Shown here piece after piece: positions 16,486 through 23,180 of a DNA stretch of 64,000 nt (position 1 is its first letter; each line of letters starts with the position of its first letter). The stretch is from JBFGCT01 sp963825565. Lineage in GTDB: Bacteria > Actinomycetota > Acidimicrobiia > Acidimicrobiales > Ilumatobacteraceae. The notes below the pieces were generated by a model that worked only from the letters and a program-made list of their open reading frames with translations, ran no database searches and was not told the DNA's origin. The stretch is from positions 192,021 through 256,020 of the forward strand of contig CAWGTW010000013.1 in assembly GCA_963825565.1 (NCBI GenBank), in the 5' to 3' direction. The translations under genes and the position numbers were made by a program.

Positions 16486-16538
16486 CTCGTCGAGCCCTCC
16501 TCGGGGTTCGCGCTACCGGTGCGGCGGGGTCTCGTACG

Positions 16539-17354
16539 TCAGTTGTTGCGTCTCATGCTCAGCAGGGCGAGGAGACGCAGGAGTTCCATGTAGAGCCAGA
16601 CGATCGTCACCGTGAGCCCGTAGGCGCAGTACCACTCCATGAACTTGGGAGCACCAGCCTCGACACCTGCCTCGATCGCGGCGAAGTTCAATGTGAGGCT
16701 CAGCGCTGCGAGGACCACGGAGATCACGGTGACGATGAGGCCGATCGTGCGGAAGCTGTCGCTGTAGAGCCAGCTCCAGTCGAAGATCGACAGGATGAAG
16801 ACGAAGATGTAGAGCAAGGCGAGTCCGATGATCGCTGCCGTGACCCCGAAGGCCATCTTGTTCGTCGGTCGAATGATGCGCAGGGCATACAACGCCAGCG
16901 CGGCGAAGAAGACGCAGACGGTTCCGATGATCGCGGCTCCGACGATGCCCTCGGTCTGGGCATCGAACATCGCAGAGATCGCACCGAGCAGGTACCCCTC
17001 CAGGGCCGCGTAGATCACACCGAGGAGCGCCGCTCGGCGGGGTTGCACGGCGACCATGATGCCGACGAACACGGAACCGAACGCTGCCAGCCAGAACCCG
17101 CCCGGAATCGTCACCGTGGTGTTCGCGTACCCGGTGCCGAGATCGACTGCCACCGGCTCGGTCGCTGACGCCCACCCCCACGCCCCAGCGGCAACGAGCA
17201 CGATGAGCAGCACGATCGTCTTGACGGTGATCCCACCGATCGACATGGTCGTCGGGGCCGAGATGGCGCCCGACAGGTACTCGCGTTGGATCTTCTCGCT
17301 GAATGCAGGGTTCCCCCCGCCGAGGTCCGTCCCGGTTGCTGATCGAGTCGGCAT
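16539..17354 (-). CDS. Bax inhibitor-1/YccA-family membrane protein
   Basis: 271 residues with seven predicted membrane helices between about residues 45 and 265 and a cytosolic N-terminus containing N-P-A-F, as in the actinobacterial YccA-like Bax1-I family. The conserved central stretch A-L-E-G-Y-L-L-G-A-I-S and the late A-I-E-A-G-V-E-A-G-A-P segment match that family. Homologues act as pH-sensitive Ca2+ leak channels or interact with membrane proteases; the role here is unproven. The gene is isolated. The ATG at 17354 is preferred to longer in-frame starts because the family begins close to the N-P-A-F motif. Confidence 0.88.
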   Translation of the reverse strand: MPTRSATGTDLGGGNPAFSEKIQREYLSGAISAPTTMSIGGITVKTIVLLIVLVAAGAWGWASATEPVAVDLGTGYANTTVTIPGGFWLAAFGSVFVGIMVAVQPRRAALLGVIYAALEGYLLGAISAMFDAQTEGIVGAAIIGTVCVFFAALALYALRIIRPTNKMAFGVTAAIIGLALLYIFVFILSIFDWSWLYSDSFRTIGLIVTVISVVLAALSLTLNFAAIEAGVEAGAPKFMEWYCAYGLTVTIVWLYMELLRLLALLSMRRNN

Positions 17355-17620
17355 CAGGAGCCAGGCTAGGAGTTCGGGCGTCGTCGACGTGGTGATGGCA
17401 TCGCACCTGGGTGGCGGGACTGGGGCCCGCGAGCTTCACAGGGGCACGTGTGCGTCACATCCTGCACCAGACTTGGTCACGCAGAATCCCGACATGCAGC
17501 CTTGCCCCCACTCGGTCATCCCCCAAGCGTGACGCTGCGGCATCACGGTCGTCATCGTCCTGGTGCGGTGCCTCGGCATCACCGGCGAAGTTCGGATCCG
17601 CCAGGCGTGAGGCCTGTGTA

Positions 17621-17760
17621 GGAAGTCGCTCGAACGGCCGGTAGGGCTGTGAACTGGGGAAACGTGCGTTGTGCTGGTGATTCGCGCCTGTGGCGAACTG
17701 CTGGAGGTGCCCGGTGCTGTCCTCTGTTGTCCCGTGCGTGAGGCACGCCTGAGGCACGGG
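17621..17760 (+). repeat. Integration-arm repeat, copy A
   Basis: From GGAAGTCGCTC through CTGGGGAAACGTGCGTTGTG to the tandem GTGAGGCAC/CTGAGGCAC pair (17738-17758), this matches the sequence right of the two tRNA-Gly 3' ends at 38.96 and 54.54 kb. Here no tRNA fragment precedes it and the middle has diverged. It ends 17 bases from the MazF-type toxin gene. Confidence 0.65.
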
Positions 17761-17776
17761 ATGCGGCCCGACCTGT

Positions 17777-18088
17777 TCAGCAGTTGGCAAGGGCGTCGAG
17801 CGCTTCGCAGATCTGTCGTCGTCCGCCGGTGCCCAGTCGGCCGAGCCGTCTCGTGAGGACGGACTTGGGGACGGCGGCGAGGTTGTCGAAGGTGGCCACG
17901 CTGTCGTGGTCGATGCCGTGTTCGGGTCCGACGGGGATGCACGTCGGGATGTCTCGAAGTGTGCTCGTCACGGGTGCGACCAGGATGTTGTTGAGGACTG
18001 GGATGGATTCGTCCCGGGAGACGACGAGGACGGGACGCCGCTTCTGGTTGGGTGTCTCCATCAGCCACAGCTCTGCCTGGGCTACCAC
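17777..18088 (-). CDS. mazF: MazF/PemK-type endoribonuclease toxin
   Basis: About 103 residues from a GTG start that overlaps the antitoxin stop (GTGGTAG at 18082-18088). It has the SH3-like toxin signature: A-E-L-W-L-M near the start, K-R-R-P-V-L-V-V-S-R-D near residues 16-26, N-N-I-L-V-A-P-V-T-S-T at 33-43 and a C-terminal helix R-R-Q-I-C-E-A-L-D-A-L. MazF toxins cleave mRNA at short sequences. Gene order (antitoxin first, overlapping) is standard. The position directly next to an arm-type repeat suggests that the module stabilises a mobile element. Confidence 0.85.
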   Translation of the reverse strand: MVAQAELWLMETPNQKRRPVLVVSRDESIPVLNNILVAPVTSTLRDIPTCIPVGPEHGIDHDSVATFDNLAAVPKSVLTRRLGRLGTGGRRQICEALDALANC

Positions 18089-18324
18089 GGCTCGGCCTCG
18101 GTCATCGCGATCGCGCTGGCCATGGCGAGGTCGTCGTCCTCGGGCGTCTGGGGCCGCTCGCGGTAGGACACTGCAATGGCGGCGCCGACCGTGGCTCGCC
18201 GTACCGACTCGGCAAGGTGGTGGACGCCGCGTCGGATCACGGCCGATCGATTCTCGGCAATGCCGCGCTCGACGAGTTCGTCGAGCGGAGTCCCGTCGGG
18301 GTCGGTGGCGTCGTGCGAGTTCAC
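18082..18324 (-). CDS. Antitoxin partner of the MazF-type toxin
   Basis: 80 residues from a GTG start. The centre (L-V-E-R-G-I-A-E-N-R-S-A-V-I-R-R-G-V) fits a ribbon-helix-helix DNA-binding unit, and the acidic C-terminus (P-Q-T-P-E-D-D-D-L-A-M-A) would be the toxin-neutralising tail. It overlaps the toxin start by seven bases. Autoregulation is expected for the family; the promoter would lie in the 26 bases shared with the divergent Crp/Fnr gene start at 18351, so the two may influence each other. Confidence 0.7.
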   Translation of the reverse strand: MNSHDATDPDGTPLDELVERGIAENRSAVIRRGVHHLAESVRRATVGAAIAVSYRERPQTPEDDDLAMASAIAMTEAEPW

Positions 18325-18350
18325 GGCACACGAGGAGTAGCGTCCCGCTG

Positions 18351-18992
18351 GTGCAGGGAGGACTGCTCGACCAACTCGCGCCGGATGACCGGCGAGCGCT
18401 GCTGTCGAAGATGGCGCGGCGTCGATATCGACGAGGCGACACCTTGTTCCACGAGGGGGACCCCGGCGACACGCTGCACGTCATCGACAAGGGGCACGTC
18501 GCGATCCGCACGACGACCTCGCTCGGGGACGTCGCCACGTTGACCGTTCTCGGCCCCCAGGCGATGTTCGGCGAACAGGCACTCGTCGATGTCGAGGCTC
18601 GGCGAACGGCGAGCGCTGTTGCGCTCGACGTCGTGGAGACCCGGGCGCTCCATCGGCGCGAATTCGACGAGTTGCTGGCGACGAATCCGCGCGCTGAGCG
18701 ATTCGTCGTCGAGGTCCTCGGAGCGCAGGTGCGGCGCCTGACCGCCCAACTGACCGACGCGTTGTACGTGCCCGCCGACCGTCGGGTCGTCCGCCGACTC
18801 GTCGAGGTCGCCGCGATGTACGGCTCCGGACCGGGACCGATCGAGGTCCCACTGAAGCAGGACGACATCGCATCGATGGCGGGCACCACCCGACCGACGG
18901 CCAACCGGGTCCTGAAGCAGCTCGAAGCCGAAGGTCTGATCGAGTTGGCCCGCGGACGGATCGTCGTCGTCGACCTCGAGCGGCTCGGCTGA
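18351..18992 (+). CDS. Crp/Fnr-family cyclic-nucleotide-responsive regulator
   Basis: 213 residues from a GTG (GAGGAG lies 13 bases upstream). Residues about 5-125 are a cyclic-nucleotide-binding domain; the phosphate-binding cassette reads F-G-E-Q-A-L-V-D-V-E-A-R-R-T-A-S, retaining the Glu and the Arg-Thr-Ala that contact cAMP in bona fide receptors. Residues about 140-213 are the winged helix, with K-Q-D-D-I-A-S-M-A-G-T-T-R-P-T-A-N-R as the recognition region. It lies next to a nucleotide cyclase gene and near a transporter carrying another cyclic-nucleotide domain, so it probably reads the local cAMP signal. Its target sites are not established (see the inverted repeat at 22289/22379). Confidence 0.88.
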   Translation: MQGGLLDQLAPDDRRALLSKMARRRYRRGDTLFHEGDPGDTLHVIDKGHVAIRTTTSLGDVATLTVLGPQAMFGEQALVDVEARRTASAVALDVVETRALHRREFDELLATNPRAERFVVEVLGAQVRRLTAQLTDALYVPADRRVVRRLVEVAAMYGSGPGPIEVPLKQDDIASMAGTTRPTANRVLKQLEAEGLIELARGRIVVVDLERLG

Positions 18993-19013
18993 TTCCGTCC
19001 CGCCCGACGAGCG

Positions 19014-20876
19014 CTACGTCGTGGCCTCATCCGGGTCTGCTGCCGCTGCGGCGATCTTGTCCGCATCGCGTCCGGATCGCCGTGCGATCGGCATCGGCAT
19101 CTGGACGCCCTTGAGCTCGATCGCACCGGCCGACACGAATCCCGACGCGACGGCGCACTCGTCGATCACCACCACCGATGCCACGATCTCACCGGCTCCG
19201 GCTGCGCCGCAGAGCCGACTGCCGACGTTGACGGTGTCGCCGATCGCGCTGTACTGACGCCGATCGCTCGTACCGACGTGTGCGGTCGTCACTGATCCAC
19301 GGTGAACTCCGATGCCGAACCGGATCGACGGCAGCACGTCGCCGGCCAGGGTGCGATCGAGCTCGTCGATCCGGTCCTGCAGCTCGCACGCGGTCGCGAG
19401 CGCAGCGGCGGCGCTGTCGTCCATCGACGTCGGCGCGCCGAACACGGCGAACACCTCGTCGCCCACGAACTGCATGACGGTCCCGAGATGACGGTGGATG
19501 ATGGCGACGGCGTACTCGTAGTAGTGGTCGAGGAGCCGTCGGACGTCGGCCGGGTCGAGCTCCGCGGCGATCGGGGTGAACCCTCTGAGGTCGCAGAACA
19601 GCACGGTGACGACCGTCCGCTCTCCGCTCTCGACCCGGCGGAGTCGCGTCGGATCGGCGAGCTCGTCGACGACGGCCGCCGGCACGTACGTTGCGAACAA
19701 CGACCACGCCCGACGCCGGTGTCGGATCTCGTCGACGTACCGCACCGCCGACAGCGCGACGCCGACGAGCACCGTCGTGACGACCGGCCACACGAGGTTC
19801 CAGCGCTCACCGGCCGCGTGGAAGCGCCAGGTCACGAACGCGACGTACGCAGCCGTGACGGCGACGGCGAGCACGGTGGCGAGGCCGAGACGCCAGCGGG
19901 CGAAGAGGAGTCCGGCCAGCCCGGCGACCACGACCACGGCGATCACCCGCAGGGCCAAGCCGGGAGTCGACAGGTACCCGCTCGTCAGCATCGTGTTGAC
20001 GGCGTTCGCGAGCACCAGGATCCCCGCAGTCGATCCGCTGCGGTCGACGGGGACGAGATGGGTGTCGCCGAGCGTCGGCTCAGTGGCTCCGACGAGGACG
20101 ACGGCGTCCTCGAAACGGGCGGGATCGACCGCGCCGGTCAGCACGTCGATCGCCGGCGTCACGTCGTCGACTCCGAGTGCCGCGCTCCAGTTGATCGCGA
20201 GCTCACCCCGCTCGGCCGGGACGAGACGGTTCCCGATCTGGACTCCGTCGGGCCGCTCGACCGGGACGACGCTTGCGCCGTCGGCGACCGCGACTGCGAC
20301 GAGTGCCAGCGACGGGATCGGCACGCCGCGCGGGTCGACCGCGTACACGGGAAGCGAGCGGACGACGCCGGTGTCGGCGGCGAGGGTCACGTTCGCGTGA
20401 CCGACGGCGGTGGCGGCGTCGGCGAGGGCGGCGGTCGGCCGGACGGCCGATTCGGCGACGAAGGGTCCGTCGGCGCGACGCAACGTGAGCGCCTCGGCGA
20501 TGACCGTCGGCTGGGAGGCGAGCGCGCCCGCGAGGTCGTCGTCGCCGTCCTGTTCCCTCGCGAACAGCACGTCGTACACGATCACCCGTGGCGCCCCCCG
20601 GCCGATGATGTCGATCAGTGCTGCGTGTGCGTCGCGGGGGACCGGCCATCCGGTGCCGAGGGCAGCGATCGTGGCGCGGTCGAACGCGACCACCACGATC
20701 TCGGGATCCCGGCTCGCGTCGACGCCGGGCTGGAGGCTGTCCTCCCACCGGGTCTGGACCGCGTCGAGCCGATCGGTGACGAGGCCGGCGACACCGATCC
20801 CGACGCAGGCCGCGGCGACGGCCAGCTGGACCCTCCAGCGGCGCCGCTCCCGGTGCCGAACCCTGCGGTGGATCAC
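19014..20876 (-). CDS. CHASE2-sensor class III nucleotide cyclase
   Basis: 620 residues. One helix near residues 17-36, an extracytoplasmic CHASE2 domain (about 40-300), three membrane helices (about 305-380) and a class III cyclase domain (about 410-590). Catalytic features: V-L-F-C-D-L-R-G-F-T (first metal Asp), F-V-G-D-E-V-F-A-V-F-G (second metal Asp) and Y-S-A-I-G-D-T-V-N-V-G-S-R-L with the Asn and Arg of the catalytic pair. The usual purine-contact Lys before the G-D is Gln (M-Q-F-V-G-D), a substitution seen in some bacterial cyclases, so cAMP is likely but not certain. The GTG start overlaps the FecR stop (GTGA at 20873-20876): sensor lipoprotein and cyclase are one operon. Confidence 0.88.
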   Translation of the reverse strand: MIHRRVRHRERRRWRVQLAVAAACVGIGVAGLVTDRLDAVQTRWEDSLQPGVDASRDPEIVVVAFDRATIAALGTGWPVPRDAHAALIDIIGRGAPRVIVYDVLFAREQDGDDDLAGALASQPTVIAEALTLRRADGPFVAESAVRPTAALADAATAVGHANVTLAADTGVVRSLPVYAVDPRGVPIPSLALVAVAVADGASVVPVERPDGVQIGNRLVPAERGELAINWSAALGVDDVTPAIDVLTGAVDPARFEDAVVLVGATEPTLGDTHLVPVDRSGSTAGILVLANAVNTMLTSGYLSTPGLALRVIAVVVVAGLAGLLFARWRLGLATVLAVAVTAAYVAFVTWRFHAAGERWNLVWPVVTTVLVGVALSAVRYVDEIRHRRRAWSLFATYVPAAVVDELADPTRLRRVESGERTVVTVLFCDLRGFTPIAAELDPADVRRLLDHYYEYAVAIIHRHLGTVMQFVGDEVFAVFGAPTSMDDSAAAALATACELQDRIDELDRTLAGDVLPSIRFGIGVHRGSVTTAHVGTSDRRQYSAIGDTVNVGSRLCGAAGAGEIVASVVVIDECAVASGFVSAGAIELKGVQMPMPIARRSGRDADKIAAAAADPDEATT

Positions 20877-22179
20877 GACTGCCGAGTGACCTCGATGAGG
20901 GTGCGTGACGTGTCCCCGGCGTAGAAGTCGTCGCCGCAGTCGCCGGGTCGGTGACGGTGTTGGTCGATCGGCCGGCCTCGTCGTCCGACATCGCAGTGAC
21001 CACCCAGCGACCCTCGACGATCTCGGCGGCGGTCGGGGTCATCACCCACTCGATGTGCGTGGTCAACCTGCCGGATGACGAGTCGTAGGTCCCATCGCCG
21101 TCGTTGTCGAAGAAGCACCGTGCGTTCTCGAGATCGACCTCCCATCGGTACGACGTTCCGTCGAACACGACGGGCACGTTCCTACGCGCATCACCGTCGA
21201 AGGAACGAAACTCGGTGTCGATCGCGCCGGTGCAGGGAACACCGGCGGAGCAGTCGATCTCGAAGGTGTACGAGCGATCCGCGACATCGCCCACGATCGG
21301 CGCCTCGCAGACGGTCACACAGTCGAGGCTGGTGATCGTCCGAGTGCCGGTGAAGGTGCCGGAGATGGAACCGTAGGACGGGCCGTACCCCCGGTAGACC
21401 TCGGCTGCCGGCGTGAAACCGGAATCGACGTCACGGCCCGCGTTGTCGAACAGCCAGTCGTCCCCGAACGCACCGTCGAAGGGCACCGGCACCGGCACCG
21501 GCGGCTCCGGATCCTTCGCGTCGACCGTCACGGCCTGCGGCGCAACCAGTTCGATGGATGTCCCGTCCGACAGATCGACCCTGACCACCCCCTCGACCAC
21601 CATGAACGTGCAGACGTCCTCGGAGACGCACCCGACCGAGAACGTGGTCCCTTGCACCACCGCGGTCGCGACCGACGTCTCGACGGAGAACTCACCACCC
21701 TCACCCAACGACTCCACCCGATGCCACGTCCGACCAAGACCCATCCGCGTCCTGACGACCGACCCACTCACACCATCGGCCAACTCGAGCACCTCAAACT
21801 CGGTGTCCACGTCCAGACGCGTCCGTGACCCGTCGAAATAGGCGATCTCCGCGAACCCCGAGCTGTCCGTACGCACCGTGTCACCCGTCGCCACCGGCGT
21901 CGGATCCTCCACCGGCGAGAACACCGTCGCCGACCCCAACCGCACGTCCACCGCCGCCTCGATCGAGATCGCATCCGCCACCGGCACCGGCACCGGCACC
22001 ACCGTCGTCGTCGTGGACGTCGTCGCCGCCACCGTCGTCGACGACTCGACCTCGGACCCGCCGTCGGACGACGCCGCCTCCTCCGAGGTCGGCTCCGCGA
22101 CCGACGACGGCTCGGCCGACGGCGAATCGTCAGAACCCCCGCAGGCCACCACCAACGCCACCCACGCCAGCTGCTTCAT
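20873..22179 (-). CDS. FecR-domain lipoprotein (frameshift near 20950)
   Basis: Start ATG at 22179 with AGGAGG 7-12 bases upstream. A lipoprotein signal peptide ends V-V-A-C; a Thr/Ser/Glu-rich linker follows to about residue 60. A FecR domain (about 85-190) contains D-T-V-R-T-D-S-S-G-F-A-E-I-A-Y-F-D-G-S and V-A-T-A-V-V-Q-G-T-T-F-S-V. Near 20950 the frame breaks: one added base in the C-C-C-G-G tract would restore D-P-G-D-C-G-D-D-F-Y-A-G and a stop whose last bases overlap the cyclase GTG by the usual four bases. I read this as one gene with a one-base deletion or a sequencing error. FecR domains sense envelope signals; here the partner would be the CHASE2 cyclase. A paralogue lies at 26526. 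Confidence 0.75.
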
Positions 22180-22565
22180 CGCTCGCCTCCTGTGGCCCTC
22201 GGACCACACGCTCCTGCCCTCGGCTCCGCTCGCCGAGAATCGCTGGACCGAAAGGTACGCGCCAACGGACACCGGTACCTCCCCAAACCGTGCCAACACG
22301 CCCGTCGGCCGAGCGCCGCGTGACCGACTCGCGCGTCCCGCGGCCGTGGAGGGGCGGCTTCACGGCGCCCTCGGCGCTGCGTGTTGGCACGAAATCGGGA
22401 TGGCACGTGTCGGCCGACTCGGGGAAGATGCACCACACCACCAGCGAGTGTGCGCGCGGGCACACAACGAGTGTCGGCGCCAGAACGGTCCGGGTCGCCG
22501 ATCGGGCGCACCATGACGACAACGACAACGACCGCAGCAGCGGCCACCACGAAGGGAACAGCACC
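22180..22565. promoter_or_regulatory. Divergent control region between FecR/cyclase operon and DTEGH gene
   Basis: 386 non-coding bases between two outward-reading transcription units. It contains a perfect 13-base inverted repeat, CGTGCCAACACGC at 22289-22301 and GCGTGTTGGCACG at 22379-22391, 77 bases apart; each half contains a GTG-N4-CAC core of the kind bound by Crp-family dimers. A GAAGGGA ribosome-binding site precedes the ATG at 22566. Binding by the nearby Crp/Fnr regulator is inference. Confidence 0.5.
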
Positions 22566-23117
22566 ATGAACACCGAGCACGACATCGACGACACCAACGA
22601 CGACACCGAGGGCCACGCATTCAAGTCCGGGCGGGCGGTCAGGGTCGGCCGCGACGCCGGCACCGCCGACACCGAGGGCCACGCCATTCGGGCCGCCAAG
22701 CCCGGCCGCGACGACGGCACCGACGACACCGAGGGGCACATGCCCCGAGTACGCTTCGTCGACGACGCCGACGAGGGCGATCTGGTCGGCGAGGCCGACA
22801 CCGAAGGCCACGCACTCAAGTCCGGGCGGGCGGCCAAGGTCGGCCGCGACGGCGGCACCGACGACACCGAGGGGCACGGCGCCCGGGCCAGCCATCTCGA
22901 CGACGCCGACACCGAAGGCCATGGCTTCAGGGCCCACAGGCTGGACGGTGCCGACGAGGGTGACCTGGTCCGCGACGCCGACACCGAGGGGCATCTGTAC
23001 ATCCCGAAGGACGAGCGGGCCGGCGGGGTCGAGCCGGAGATGATCCGGGGCGCGGGTGGCCTCGCCCCGGCCGGCGAGGACGACACCGAGGGTCATATCG
23101 CCAAGGGCAGGCCCTGA
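22566..23117 (+). CDS. DTEGH-repeat polypeptide, candidate multi-unit precursor
   Basis: 183 residues, hydrophilic, with no membrane segment and no cysteine. The pentapeptide D-T-E-G-H occurs eight times, starting at residues 13, 35, 54, 78, 100, 115, 139 and 173. Between them are short basic stretches (K-S-G-R-A-V-R-V-G-R, A-K-V-G-R, A-H-R) and acidic ones (D-A-D-E-G-D-L-V, twice). Two larger units are duplicated: residues ~18-39 resemble ~83-104, and ~65-82 resemble ~126-143. The start is fixed by GAAGGGA eight bases upstream. I do not recognise a family with a known function. The repeats, the hairpin directly downstream and the co-located transporter and protease genes make a processed peptide precursor possible; a metal-binding (His/Asp/Glu) or scaffold protein is an alternative. 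No known peptide-modifying enzyme is present nearby. Confidence 0.7.
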   Translation: MNTEHDIDDTNDDTEGHAFKSGRAVRVGRDAGTADTEGHAIRAAKPGRDDGTDDTEGHMPRVRFVDDADEGDLVGEADTEGHALKSGRAAKVGRDGGTDDTEGHGARASHLDDADTEGHGFRAHRLDGADEGDLVRDADTEGHLYIPKDERAGGVEPEMIRGAGGLAPAGEDDTEGHIAKGRP

Positions 23118-23127
23118 GCACATGAGC

Positions 23128-23160
23128 CCGATGCGGCCGGCGAGGCGCCGGCCGCATCGG
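23128..23160 (+). terminator. Strong hairpin between DTEGH gene and transporter gene
   Basis: A perfect 15-bp GC-rich stem with a three-base loop (arms 23128-23142 and 23146-23160) starts 11 bases after the DTEGH stop and ends 20 bases before the transporter ATG. There is no T-run, so it may act as a partial terminator or as a 3' stabiliser. Either would make the short upstream mRNA more abundant than the distal operon, as is common for small precursor or structural proteins. Confidence 0.65.
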
Positions 23161-23180
23161 CGCGTCCGGGAGACGATCGG

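Noticed and set aside
19302..20924. Long open frame antisense to the CHASE2 cyclase, and similar long frames at 1283-2584, 3751-4845, 12122-13297, 15163-16305, 22176-24674, 29588-31558 and 47874-49706
   Set aside because: Each is the complement of a well-supported gene, has Arg/Asp/Gly/His-rich low-complexity composition and no family motif; long antisense frames are expected at this GC content.
22600..23100. CRISPR array or DNA-level tandem repeat
   Set aside because: The repetition is in the protein (DTEGH); spacing is irregular and in multiples of three, and codons vary between copies. No CRISPR-like array was seen anywhere in the window.
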